The notes beneath the pieces were generated by a model. That model saw only the letters and a program-made list of their open reading frames with translations. It was not told the origin of the DNA and did no database searches. Both the position numbers and the translations under genes were made by a program. A stretch of DNA of 64,000 bases from Microbispora corallina (GTDB lineage Bacteria > Actinomycetota > Actinomycetes > Streptosporangiales > Streptosporangiaceae), in NCBI RefSeq assembly GCF_016863035.1, contig NZ_BOOC01000005.1:186001-250000 (forward strand), read 5' to 3'. Of the stretch, positions 52,638-60,815 are shown in pieces. Every line of letters starts with the position of its first letter. Position 1 is the first letter of the stretch.

Positions 52638-53284
52638 CTGTTCTCCAGGTCGAGGATGAGCTTGTTCACGTGGAAGGCCTCCGCGTACCGGGCGCCGCAC
52701 TCGATCCCCCGAATGCGGGCGAGGCCGAGGAACGCCTCCGGGTCGTACCAGGGGCGGTGCCGCTGCGAGGGGTAGTGCCGCTGGAGCAGGTCGGCCTTCG
52801 CCCGGGCCACCTCGGGGGAGAGCGGCTGGTAGGCCGAGGGACGACCGAGGTCGCCGTCCCACTTGACGATCTCGTAGCCGAGGACGAGATGGTTCCTGAA
52901 GGCCGTGGGCACCAGCTCGGCCAGGCCGCGGTGGTCCTGGTGCGCGTCGCCGCGGTGGGGGGCGAGCAGCAGGTCCGGGTCGGTCCTCGCGCGCAGTTCC
53001 TCGACGGCGCTCTTGGCCTCGTCCCAGTGGGCAGGCAGCCGTCCGTCGGGCAGCTTCAGAACGGTCAGCCGCAGGTCGGCGCCCGCGCAGAAGGCGGCGA
53101 GGGCGGCGCGCTCCTCGTCCTCCCGTTCCGTGCCGCCGCCCGACAGCACCAGCGCGTCCACGCGGACGCCCGGGTGCGCCGCGCACAGCGACAGCAGCGT
53201 CCCGCCCGCCCCGATCGCGAGGTCGTCGCAGTGGGCGCCGAGCGCGGCGACCGCGCGCATGCCGCCCGCGCCGAGCGCGATCAC
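52628..53284 (-). CDS. PIG-L family N-acetyl-sugar deacetylase
   Basis: The 218-residue product starts at GTG 53284, coupled to the upstream nucleotidyltransferase (GTGA). The zinc motif 'LGAHCDDLAIGAGGTLL' (variant of AHPDDE, with Cys in place of Pro) and the second motif 'GDAHQDHRGLAEL' are present. PIG-L enzymes remove acetyl groups from GlcNAc-type sugars (MshB, Mca, BshB families). The context points to a nucleotide- or lipid-linked sugar of the polysaccharide. Confidence 0.87.
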   Translation of the reverse strand: MIALGAGGMRAVAALGAHCDDLAIGAGGTLLSLCAAHPGVRVDALVLSGGGTEREDEERAALAAFCAGADLRLTVLKLPDGRLPAHWDEAKSAVEELRARTDPDLLLAPHRGDAHQDHRGLAELVPTAFRNHLVLGYEIVKWDGDLGRPSAYQPLSPEVARAKADLLQRHYPSQRHRPWYDPEAFLGLARIRGIECGARYAEAFHVNKLILDLENRCG

Positions 53285-54060
53285 TCGCTCTCCCACAGCG
53301 CCCAGGGCCGGTGGCCGCGCGCCCACGCCTGGTCGAGCTCCAGCCGCTGGTTGACGGTGTCGCTCGGCCGCCAGTACCCGCGGTGGGGGTAGGCGAGCAG
53401 CCGGCCGCGCTTGGCCAGCTCGGCGCACCCGTCGGCGACGAGGTCGCCGTTCTCCGGGATGTGGTCGAAGATCTCCTGGCGGAGCACGAAGAAGCCGCCG
53501 TTGACCCACAGCGGCATGTCGCTGACCGGGGTGATCCCGCCGACCCTGCCGTCCTCCCCCACGTCCACGCAGTGGAAGGTGTTCGACGGGGGGACGACCA
53601 TCATGGAGGCCCCGGCGTCCGTGGCCTCGAACCGCCGGATGATCTCCGGCAGCGGCGCGTCGGTGAGCACGTCGGCGTAGTTCGCCAGGAAGATCGGCTC
53701 GTCGCCGAGGTGCGGGCGCACCCGGCGCAGCCGCTCCCCGATGGGCGAGTCGACGCCGGTGTCGACCAGCGACACCGACCAGTCGGAGATGTCGGTGGAC
53801 AGGAGCCTCACCTTGCCGCCGCGCAGGACGAAGTCGTTGGAGACGGTCTCCTGGTAGTTGAGGAAGAACTCCTTGATGTGCTGCGCGCCGTACCCGAGGC
53901 AGAGGATGAACTCCCGGTGCCCGAAGTGGGCGTAGTACCGCATGACGTGCCAGAGCAGCGGGCGGGGACCGACGAGCTGCATCGGCTTGGGCATGCCGCC
54001 GCCGGGCAGGTCGCTGCGCATCCGCGTGCCGCGCCCGCCGCAGAAGAGAACGACCTTCAC
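53281..54060 (-). CDS. Sugar-1-phosphate nucleotidyltransferase (RfbF/cytidylyltransferase-like)
   Basis: The 259-residue product starts at GTG 54060, overlapping the methyltransferase stop. It has 'LFCGGRGTRMRSDLPGGGMP' (nucleotide-binding), then 'KPMQLVGPRPLLWHVMRYYA' and 'FILCLGYGAQHIKEFFLNY'. These match glucose-1-phosphate cytidylyltransferases better than RmlA. It would activate a hexose as CDP- (or another NDP-) sugar for the SDR and C-methyltransferase encoded beside it. Nucleotide specificity is inferred. Confidence 0.87.
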   Translation of the reverse strand: MKVVLFCGGRGTRMRSDLPGGGMPKPMQLVGPRPLLWHVMRYYAHFGHREFILCLGYGAQHIKEFFLNYQETVSNDFVLRGGKVRLLSTDISDWSVSLVDTGVDSPIGERLRRVRPHLGDEPIFLANYADVLTDAPLPEIIRRFEATDAGASMMVVPPSNTFHCVDVGEDGRVGGITPVSDMPLWVNGGFFVLRQEIFDHIPENGDLVADGCAELAKRGRLLAYPHRGYWRPSDTVNQRLELDQAWARGHRPWALWESE

Positions 54061-55274
54061 ACGATCTCCAGGCGGGGGATGGGGAACACGAGGCGGCCGC
54101 CCCAGTCGCGGACGTACGAGAGCTGGGCGGTGAGCTCCTCGCGAAGGTTCCACGGCAGCACCAGCACGTAGTCCGGCCGGTCGACGGCGATCTGGTCGGG
54201 CGGCAGGACGGGGATGCGGGCGCCGGGGGTGAAGCGCCCGTGCTTGTACGGGTTCCGATCCACCGTGTACCGCAGCAGATCGGGACGGATCCCGCAGTGG
54301 TTGAGCAGGGTGTTCCCCTTGCCGGGGGCGCCGTACCCTACGACGGTCCTGCCCTGGGCGGCGGCGTCGACGAGGAAGGCCAGCAGCTCGCGCCGGACCC
54401 GCGCCACCCGGTCCGCGAACTGCGCGTATCCGGACAGCTCATGCAGTCCGGCGGCCTTCTCCCGCGCGAGGACCTCGGCCACGCGCGGGCCCGGCTCGGC
54501 TCCCGTGCCGGACGGGCGGGCCCACAGCCGGATCGACCCGCCGTGCGTGGGCAGCAGCTCGACGTCCACCAGGGTCAGGTCGCCGCTCGCCAGCGCCCGC
54601 TGGGCCGAGTCGACCGTGTAGTACTGGAAGTGCTCGTGGTAGATGGTGTCGTACTGGTTGAGCTCCATCAGCGTGAGCAGGTGCTGGACCTCGACGGAGA
54701 CCCACCCGTCGTCGGCCACGAGGGCGCGCAGACCCCGCGTGAACCCGGCCACGTCGGGGATGTGCGCGTAGACGTTGTTGGCCACGACGAGGTCGGCCGG
54801 CCCGTGCTCGGCTCGTATGGCCGAGCCGGACTCGGGGGTGAGGAACTCCGTGACGGTCGGCACGCCCGCGTCCCTGGCCGCCCGGCCCACGTTGGCCGAG
54901 GGCTCGACGCCGAGGCACCGGATCCCCCGCTCCACGACGTGCCGCAGCAGGTAGCCGTCGTTGCTGGCCACCTCGACCACGAAGCCGGGGCGCAGCCTCT
55001 CGACGGCGTCCGCCACGAACCTGCGCGCGTGCTCCACCCAGGAGGTCGAGTACGACGAGAAGTAGGCGTATTCGGTGAAGGTGTCCTCCGGCGTGATCAG
55101 CGCCGGGATCTGGGCGAGCCGGCAGTCCGCGCACAACCGCAGGTGCAGCGGATAGGTCATCTCCGGCTCGTCGAGCTGCTCCGCCGTGAGGAACCGCTCA
55201 CACGGGGGCGTCGCGCCGAGGTCGACCACGCCGATGAGGCTCGCCGAACCGCACAGACGACACGTCGTCATCAA
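54057..55274 (-). CDS. NDP-hexose C-methyltransferase (TylC3/Methyltransf_13-23-14 type)
   Basis: The 405-residue protein has an N-terminal zinc-binding pair 'CRLCGSASL' and 'RLCADCRLAQI', a SAM domain ('VVEVASNDGYLLRHVVERGI', 'NNVYAHIPDVAGF') and a C-terminal domain ('TVVGYGAPGKGNTLLNHCGI', 'DRNPYKHGRFTPGARIPVLP'). This three-part structure is typical of sugar C-3 methyltransferases in deoxysugar pathways. It is the first gene of the minus-strand sugar-modification operon, divergent from an RmlC-like gene. Confidence 0.9.
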   Translation of the reverse strand: MMTTCRLCGSASLIGVVDLGATPPCERFLTAEQLDEPEMTYPLHLRLCADCRLAQIPALITPEDTFTEYAYFSSYSTSWVEHARRFVADAVERLRPGFVVEVASNDGYLLRHVVERGIRCLGVEPSANVGRAARDAGVPTVTEFLTPESGSAIRAEHGPADLVVANNVYAHIPDVAGFTRGLRALVADDGWVSVEVQHLLTLMELNQYDTIYHEHFQYYTVDSAQRALASGDLTLVDVELLPTHGGSIRLWARPSGTGAEPGPRVAEVLAREKAAGLHELSGYAQFADRVARVRRELLAFLVDAAAQGRTVVGYGAPGKGNTLLNHCGIRPDLLRYTVDRNPYKHGRFTPGARIPVLPPDQIAVDRPDYVLVLPWNLREELTAQLSYVRDWGGRLVFPIPRLEIV

Positions 55275-55447
55275 AAGGCCCCCAGGCCGTACGACGGAAT
55301 TAATACGGGCCTTTTCGGGGACGTGTTCAGGGCGGAATGGGCTGGCAGAAAACGTGCTGGCATTTCCCCCCCAGCATCGGAGTTCGACAGCGGTAATTCG
55401 GGTGACGGGCGTGGAGCGTTACACGTCTTGTGTCATGCTTTGCGGCC
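55275..55447. promoter_or_regulatory. Divergent promoter region of the sugar-modification operon and RmlC-like gene
   Basis: This 173-bp interval contains comparatively AT-rich patches (GGAATTAATACGGGCC; GGTAATTCGGG). It must drive the long minus-strand operon (55274 down to about 45964) and the plus-strand epimerase. No regulator site was recognised. Confidence 0.4.
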
Positions 55448-56014
55448 ATGGAGCGGCTGAGCATCGACGGGGCGTGGAGCCATACCCCGCGTATCCACAG
55501 CGACGTCCGGGGCGACTTCCTCGAGTGCTTCCGCGCCGGGGACCTGCGCGACGCGATCGGGCACACCATGGAGCTGGCGCAGGTCAACTGCTCGATCTCC
55601 CGGCGCGGGGTGCTGCGCGGCATCCACTTCGCGGACGTGCCGCCCGGTCAGGCGAAGTACGTCACCTGCGTCGCGGGACGCGTGCTGGACGTCGTGGTGG
55701 ACGTCCGGGCGGGCTCGCCCACCTTCGGCGCGTGGGAGGGGGTCGTGCTCGACGACGTCTCCCGGAGGGCGGTGTACCTCGCCGAAGGGCTCGGCCACGC
55801 GTTCCTCGCGCTCAGCGAGCAGGCCACGGTCGTCTATTTGTGCTCCCAGCCGTACGCGCCGGAACGTGAGCACGGCGTCCACCCGCTCGACCCGGGAATA
55901 GGCATCGAGTGGCCGCTCGGCGAGGAGCCGATACTTTCCCCGAAGGACGCGGCGGCGCCGACCTTGAAGGAGGCGCTGGAATCGGGAATCCTCCCCCGCC
56001 ACGCCGCTTCCTGA
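55448..56014 (+). CDS. dTDP-4-keto-6-deoxyhexose 3,5-epimerase family protein
   Basis: The 188-residue product starts at ATG 55448; GTG 55430 is an alternative. It has 'VRGDFLECFRAGDL', catalytic 'VLRGIHFADVPPGQAKYVTC' (His and Lys), 'DVRAGSPTFGAWEGVVLDD', 'LGHAFLALSEQATVVYLCSQ' (Tyr) and 'YAPEREHGVHPLDP'. The 'YLCS..YAPE' block is typical of epimerases in deoxysugar pathways. It is the better of the two candidates in this window for the RmlC step of the rmlA/B/D set, but it could equally serve the divergent C-methylated sugar pathway. Confidence 0.88.
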   Translation: MERLSIDGAWSHTPRIHSDVRGDFLECFRAGDLRDAIGHTMELAQVNCSISRRGVLRGIHFADVPPGQAKYVTCVAGRVLDVVVDVRAGSPTFGAWEGVVLDDVSRRAVYLAEGLGHAFLALSEQATVVYLCSQPYAPEREHGVHPLDPGIGIEWPLGEEPILSPKDAAAPTLKEALESGILPRHAAS

Positions 56015-56019
56015 GACGG

Positions 56020-56889
56020 ATGGAACCGTCCATACTGCTCCCTGTGACGAGCGTCGTGATCCCCGCGCACAACGAGGCGCGGGTCCTTGGCCGCCTCCTC
56101 TCCGGGCTGCTCGACGACGCCCGGCCGGATGAGCTCGACATCGTGGTCGTCGCGAACGGCTGCACCGACGAGACGGAGTCCGTCGCGCGGGCGCACGGCG
56201 TGCGCGTGGTGACCACCCCGGTGCCCTCGAAGCGGGAGGCGCTGCGCCTCGGCGACCGGGCCGCCCGCGGCTTCCCCCGGCTCTACGTGGACGCGGACGT
56301 CACGTTGAGCACGGCAGGCGTCCGCGCGCTGACCGCTCCCCTGGACGGCTCCGGCACGCTGCTCGCCACGGCTCCCGAGCGGGACCTGGCGCTCGCCGAC
56401 CGGCCGTGGGCCGTCCGCCTCTACTACGCCGTCTGGACGCGCCTGCCGCACGTGCGAGCGGGCCTGTTCGGGCGGGGCGTCATCGCGGTGACCGAGGAGG
56501 GCAACGACCGGATCCGGTCGCTCCCCGCGGTCATGGCCGACGACCTGGCCGTGTCCCTGGCGTTCGCCGACGACGAGCGCGCGGTGGTGGCGGGGGCGCG
56601 GGCCGGCATCCAGACCCCCCGCACGTTCGCCGACCTGCTGCGGCGCCGCGTCCGCGCGGCGACGGGCATCCACGAGTGGGAGCAGGTCAGCGGCTCGGGC
56701 GGCCCGTCCGCGCGCACCACCGTGGGAGACCTCGTCGGGATCGTCCTGCGGGAGCCGTGGCTGCTGCCCGCCGCGACCGTCTTCGTCGGCGTCACCGTCC
56801 TCGCGCGGGGGAGGGCGCGTCCCGCCATCCGCGCCGGCGACTACACCACCTGGCTGCGGGACGACAGCAGCCGGGCGACAGGGTCATGA
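56020..56889 (+). CDS. Family 2 glycosyltransferase with C-terminal membrane segment
   Basis: The 289-residue product starts at ATG 56020, six bases after the epimerase stop. GT-A motifs are 'VTSVVIPAHNEARVLGRLLS', 'IVVVANGCTDETES' and DxD-like 'LYVDADVTLS'. A hydrophobic segment ('WLLPAATVFVGVTVLARG') near 255-272 may anchor it to the membrane. The 3' end overlaps the convergent toroid gene by 6 nt. Confidence 0.87.
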   Translation: MEPSILLPVTSVVIPAHNEARVLGRLLSGLLDDARPDELDIVVVANGCTDETESVARAHGVRVVTTPVPSKREALRLGDRAARGFPRLYVDADVTLSTAGVRALTAPLDGSGTLLATAPERDLALADRPWAVRLYYAVWTRLPHVRAGLFGRGVIAVTEEGNDRIRSLPAVMADDLAVSLAFADDERAVVAGARAGIQTPRTFADLLRRRVRAATGIHEWEQVSGSGGPSARTTVGDLVGIVLREPWLLPAATVFVGVTVLARGRARPAIRAGDYTTWLRDDSSRATGS

Positions 56890-58113
56890 CCCGTAGGCGC
56901 TGAGGTCGGACAGCCAGGCGTACAGAAGCCAGCCCAGCTCGTACGGGCGGCACTCGCGGTCGATGGCGACCGGGGGGTAGAGCCGGTCGAGCGTCGCGAG
57001 CCGGGCCGCGGGGTGGGCGCGGGTGGCGACCGCGCGCAGCCCCCGCACCAGCTTGCCGGGGTCGTCCCTGGCCGCCTTGCGCCACGTCAGGCCGAGGCCC
57101 GTGTCGATGAGGGGCTCGTCCGTCTCCGGCCGTTCGGTCATCCAGAGCACGCCCGCGGCGATCTCCCGCAGGTGGGCGGCGCCCCCGGCGTCGGCCAGGT
57201 CCAGCAGGGCCATGGGCGCCATGGCGAGCTGGTGGACGCTGTAGACGGGGTAGCCCTCGACGACGGCGCCCGAGCGGGCGTCGTAGTGCCACCACCACTG
57301 CCCCTGCTCGCCCTGGGCCTCGCAGATGCCCTCGGCCACCTGCTCGGCGGCCGCGAGCGCGGCGGGGTCGCCGAGCGCGGCGTGCAGCCGCGCCAGCGCC
57401 TGCAGAGGGTAGACCTGGTCGGCGAAGCAGCCCACGTGCGCCCGGTACCACGGCACCAGCGGCCCGGACGACGGGCCGAGGACGTGGCGGTACAGGCGGT
57501 CGGACGCCAGGCCCGCGAGCAGGCGGTCGCGGGAGCGCTCCAGCTGTCCGTCCAGCCCCGGGTCGGCGCCGAGCACCGACCGCGCGGCGACGAGCGCCGC
57601 CAGCGCCCAGGCGGCCTCCACCGTGAACACCTGGCCCTGCGACGAGGACGCGTCCAGCTCGGCCAGCCGCCGCAGCGCGACGCCGAGGCCGGGGTGCCCC
57701 GTCTCCGCGGCCGCCCAACAGATGAGCGCGGCGTCGCCCAGCCCCTCCACGGCGGGGAGGCGCTCGACGAGACGGCCGGCGAGGTCGAGGACCGTGTCCC
57801 CCGCGAGTGCCGCCCGGCGCCGCTCCTCCGGAAGGGCGGCCACGCCGAGCGCCGCGATCGCCGTGTAGCGGACGCTCCGCCCTTCGGGGACGGCGTCCCA
57901 CGACCCGTCGGGCCGGCGGACGCCGCGCCGGGTGAACACGAACTCGCCGTCCACGTATCCCGGGGGCAGGCCGCGTACCGCGAGGTCGACCATGTCCGAC
58001 ACCAGGTCGGCCGGCGCTCCCGGGCCCAGCATGGCGATTCGGCGGTGCTGCGTCACGTTTTCACTCCAGAGGCCGTCGGCGGTACTCGCTTGACCGGGTC
58101 GTGTACTAGTCAC
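56884..58113 (-). CDS. Predicted alpha/alpha-toroid protein of unknown function
   Basis: The 409-residue protein consists of repeated amphipathic helix pairs with Trp/Tyr/Gly-rich loops ('GDAALICWAAAETGHPGLGV', 'GQWWWHYDARSGAVVEGYPV', 'YSVHQLAMAPMALLDLADAG'). This resembles the six-hairpin glycoside-hydrolase/terpene-cyclase-like toroid class. No DxDD or QW motif was seen, so it is unlikely to be a cyclase. A 'W-Y-D-x-R-S-G' region with acidic residues could be a glycosidase/lyase-like site. It overlaps the WecG-type gene by 8 nt, so it belongs to the same operon. Confidence 0.6.
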   Translation of the reverse strand: MTSTRPGQASTADGLWSENVTQHRRIAMLGPGAPADLVSDMVDLAVRGLPPGYVDGEFVFTRRGVRRPDGSWDAVPEGRSVRYTAIAALGVAALPEERRRAALAGDTVLDLAGRLVERLPAVEGLGDAALICWAAAETGHPGLGVALRRLAELDASSSQGQVFTVEAAWALAALVAARSVLGADPGLDGQLERSRDRLLAGLASDRLYRHVLGPSSGPLVPWYRAHVGCFADQVYPLQALARLHAALGDPAALAAAEQVAEGICEAQGEQGQWWWHYDARSGAVVEGYPVYSVHQLAMAPMALLDLADAGGAAHLREIAAGVLWMTERPETDEPLIDTGLGLTWRKAARDDPGKLVRGLRAVATRAHPAARLATLDRLYPPVAIDRECRPYELGWLLYAWLSDLSAYGS

Positions 58114-58867
58114 GGCCGCGGCGCATCAGGCCGACGGCCACCAGGAGGAGGAACCTCCCGTTGGTCTTGAGATAGCGGGGGCCCAGGCGGACCGGCTCCT
58201 GCAGGAGACGGTACAGCCATTCGAGCCCCAGGCGCTGCCACGTTCGCGGCGCCCGCCGGGTCCGTCCGGACAGGACGTCGAAGGACCCGCCGACACCATG
58301 GATGACCTTGGCTCCGGTGGCCTCGCCCCAGTCGCGGACGAAGATCTCCTTCTTCGGCGAGGTGATGCCGAGGAACAGCATGTCCGCCCCGGAGTCGGCG
58401 ATCTCCCCGGCGACCAGCGCCGAGTCCTCCGCCGGGAAGTAGCCGTCGCGGGCCCCGGCGACGCGCAGCGCGGGGAAGCCGCGCCGCACCTCCTCGACCA
58501 GCAGGGCCAGCACCTCGGGCGTCGCCCCCAAGAAGTACGGCCGGTATCCGCGCCGCTCCCCCTCGGCCAGCAGCTCCACGAACAGGTCGATCCCCGCCAC
58601 CCGTTCCGGCAGCGGGTGCCCGAGCACGCGGGCGGCCCACACGACGGCCTGGCCGTCGGCGAGGATCAGGTCGCAGTCGAGCACCGACCGGCGCAGCGCC
58701 GCGTCCGTCCGCATGTTGACGATCTTCGCCGCGTTGACCACGCCGATCGTCAGGCGTCCGCCGCCGTCGACCGCGTCCACGCAGGCCGCGACGGCCTCCC
58801 GCATCGTCATCGCGTCCAGGTCCGTGCCCAGGACCGACCGCCTGCGCGCCCGCCCCGGCGCCGTCAT
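58106..58867 (-). CDS. WecG/TagA/CpsF-family glycosyltransferase
   Basis: The 253-residue protein has the family blocks 'VNAAKIVNMRTDAALR', 'LILADGQAVVWAARVLG', 'RVAGIDLFVELL', 'LFLGITSPKKEIFVRDW' and 'VGGSFDVLSGRTRRAPRTWQ', ending with 'GLEWLYRLLQEPVRLGPRYL' and a membrane-binding C terminus. GT26 enzymes transfer the second sugar (ManNAc(A) or related) onto undecaprenyl-linked intermediates. It probably acts early in assembly. It is coupled to the toroid gene downstream. Confidence 0.93.
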   Translation of the reverse strand: MTAPGRARRRSVLGTDLDAMTMREAVAACVDAVDGGGRLTIGVVNAAKIVNMRTDAALRRSVLDCDLILADGQAVVWAARVLGHPLPERVAGIDLFVELLAEGERRGYRPYFLGATPEVLALLVEEVRRGFPALRVAGARDGYFPAEDSALVAGEIADSGADMLFLGITSPKKEIFVRDWGEATGAKVIHGVGGSFDVLSGRTRRAPRTWQRLGLEWLYRLLQEPVRLGPRYLKTNGRFLLLVAVGLMRRGRD

Positions 58868-58937
58868 CCGGCCATGGCCCGTTCCACCCGTCTTCGCGAT
58901 TGCCGTCCGTGGAATATCGGCCGCACGCCCCCAAACG

Positions 58938-59792
58938 TCACACGATTCGGGTCAGGCGTGGCCACGCGTCGTGCAGCGCCTCGCGCCAGTCCCGCATCGG
59001 GGCCATCCCCGCCCGCCCCCACGCCGCGTGCCCCAGAACGCTGTAGGCGGGGCGCGGGGCGGGACGCGGGAAGTCGCGGCTGGTCGTGGGCCTGACCCGG
59101 TCGGGATCCGCGCCGAGCAGGCGGAAGATCTCCCGCGCGTAGCCGTACCAGGTCGTGCGGCCGGCGTTGGTGCCGTGGTAGACGCCGGGGGGCGCGCCCG
59201 AGCGGCCCAGCAGGACGATCCGCCCGGCCAGATCGGCCGTCCAGGTCGGCTGGCCGTGCTGGTCGTCCACCACGGAGACGGTGTCCCGCTCGCCGGCGAG
59301 GCGGATCATGGTGGTCGCGAAGTTCGCGCCGTGCTCGCCGTAGAGCCAGGCGGTCCTGACGATATGGCCGCCGTGGCTCAGGGCCGCCCGTTCCCCCGCC
59401 AGCTTGGTCCGGCCGTACGCGTTGACGGGGTCGACCGGCTCGTCCTCGGCGTACGGCAGACGGGCCGTGCCGTCGAAGACGTAGTCGGTGGAGATGTGGA
59501 TGAGCTTCGCGCCGTGGCCCGCGGAGGCGGCGGCGAGCCGGCGGACCCCGTGGCCGTTCACCGCCAGCGCCTCCTCCTCGTGGGCCTCCGCCTCGTCGAC
59601 CGCCGTCCACGCCGCGCAGTTGACCACGACGTCCGGTTTCACGTCCTCGACGGCGGCCCCGGCCGCGCGCGGGTCACGCAGGTCGAGGTCGCGCCGGGCC
59701 AGGGGGACGACGTCCTCGCCCTCGTGCCGGAGCAGGGTCACGAGGTCGGCGCCGAGCATGCCTCCGGCGCCGGTCACCATCCACCTGGTCAC
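58938..59792 (-). CDS. rfbD: dTDP-4-dehydrorhamnose reductase
   Basis: The 284-residue product starts at GTG 59792, overlapping the stop of the upstream phosphatase-like gene. It has 'MVTGAGGMLGADLVTLL', 'HISTDYVFDGTARLPYAEDE' and 'NAYGRTKLAGERA' (Tyr-xxx-Lys), typical of RmlD. It makes dTDP-L-rhamnose from dTDP-4-keto-L-rhamnose with NADPH. The rmlB and rmlA genes lie upstream in the same orientation. Confidence 0.93.
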   Translation of the reverse strand: MTRWMVTGAGGMLGADLVTLLRHEGEDVVPLARRDLDLRDPRAAGAAVEDVKPDVVVNCAAWTAVDEAEAHEEEALAVNGHGVRRLAAASAGHGAKLIHISTDYVFDGTARLPYAEDEPVDPVNAYGRTKLAGERAALSHGGHIVRTAWLYGEHGANFATTMIRLAGERDTVSVVDDQHGQPTWTADLAGRIVLLGRSGAPPGVYHGTNAGRTTWYGYAREIFRLLGADPDRVRPTTSRDFPRPAPRPAYSVLGHAAWGRAGMAPMRDWREALHDAWPRLTRIV

Positions 59793-60811
59793 GACGCCGC
59801 CGGGAGCGTGATGTCGGTGACCACCGCACGATGGTCGGTTCCCGGCAGCGCGGACGTCGCGAAGCTCCGGATCGCGATGCGGGAGTCCGCGAGCAGGTGG
59901 TCGATGGCGACCTTGGGGAAGAACCACGGCTGATCCAGATACGGCCAGGTCATGGCCAGCCCCTTTCCGGTGACGTCCGCCGCGTCCCGGTAGCCCGTCG
60001 CGATCAGTTCGCGGAGCACCGCGTGGTCGAGCGTGGAGTTGAAGTCGCCCGCCAGGACGCGCAGCCGCCCGCCCGCCGGGGGAAGCGCCCGGATGCTCGA
60101 CGCCCAGCAGCCCGAGCGCCAGCCGCCGGACGGCGCGCACGCGTGCACCGCGACGACGCTCACCTCCCGCCCGTCCGGCAGAGTGAGCAGCGCGGGGATC
60201 TGGCGCGGCCCCTCACCCGGCAGCGGCGGGCCGTCCGCGCGGAGGGGCAGGCGCGAGTAGACGGCCGACCCCTGACCGTCCGGCTCGGGCGCCGACACCC
60301 GGTACGGCAGCAGCCGCGCGACGCCGGCGCGGTCGAGCGCGGCCGACGTCTCCGGGGTGAACTCCACCATGACGAGCACGTCCGGGCGGTGCCGCCGCAG
60401 CGCGTCCATCAGGGCTCCGGCGGGCACGGAGCCGTGGTAGAGGTTCGCGGACAGCACACGCAGCGACGGGCCGTCCGCGGGCGGGTTGCCGTCGGGCAGG
60501 GCCCGCGGCAGGACCGCCGCCGCGAGGGACGCGGTCACGGCGAAGGCCGCCACGGCCGTCGCCCGCCGGCGCAGCCCGACCGCGGCGAGGAGCGGCACGA
60601 GCGAGGCCGCCGCGGCGTACGGCGTGAACGACACCGCCTGGGACCACCGGAACTTCGGCTCGGCGCCGACCAGCCTTAGCCCCGCCCACCCGGCGAGGGG
60701 CAGCAGCACCAGCCAGAGCCCGATGCCGGCCAGCCGGCGCGCGTCCGCCGCCGCGACGGGCGCCGTCCGGGGAGGCGCCGCCGGTGGCCGGGACGGTCGC
60801 ACGGAGTCCAC
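59789..60811 (-). CDS. Membrane-anchored endonuclease/exonuclease/phosphatase (EEP) family protein
   Basis: The 340-residue protein has about three N-terminal TM helices (about 25-105) and a C-terminal EEP domain. Its active-site elements are 'LRVLSANLYHGSVP' (Asn), 'DVLVMVEFTPE' (Glu), 'VVAVHACAP', 'VLAGDFNSTLDHAVL' (Asp/Asn), 'AIDHLLAD' and 'GTDHRAVVTDI' (His). The same topology is seen in many actinobacterial secreted-face phosphodiesterases of unknown substrate. It lies between rmlB (4 bp away) and rmlD, which suggests co-transcription but not a known role in rhamnose synthesis. Confidence 0.85.
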   Translation of the reverse strand: MDSVRPSRPPAAPPRTAPVAAADARRLAGIGLWLVLLPLAGWAGLRLVGAEPKFRWSQAVSFTPYAAAASLVPLLAAVGLRRRATAVAAFAVTASLAAAVLPRALPDGNPPADGPSLRVLSANLYHGSVPAGALMDALRRHRPDVLVMVEFTPETSAALDRAGVARLLPYRVSAPEPDGQGSAVYSRLPLRADGPPLPGEGPRQIPALLTLPDGREVSVVAVHACAPSGGWRSGCWASSIRALPPAGGRLRVLAGDFNSTLDHAVLRELIATGYRDAADVTGKGLAMTWPYLDQPWFFPKVAIDHLLADSRIAIRSFATSALPGTDHRAVVTDITLPAAS

Positions 60812-60815
60812 GTCG

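Noticed and set aside
46000-55300. Antibiotic (macrolide-type) biosynthesis cluster suggested by TylF- and TylC3-like methyltransferases
   Set aside because: No polyketide or peptide synthase is present, while Wzx, Wzy, Wzz and GT2 genes are, so a polysaccharide is the simpler explanation.
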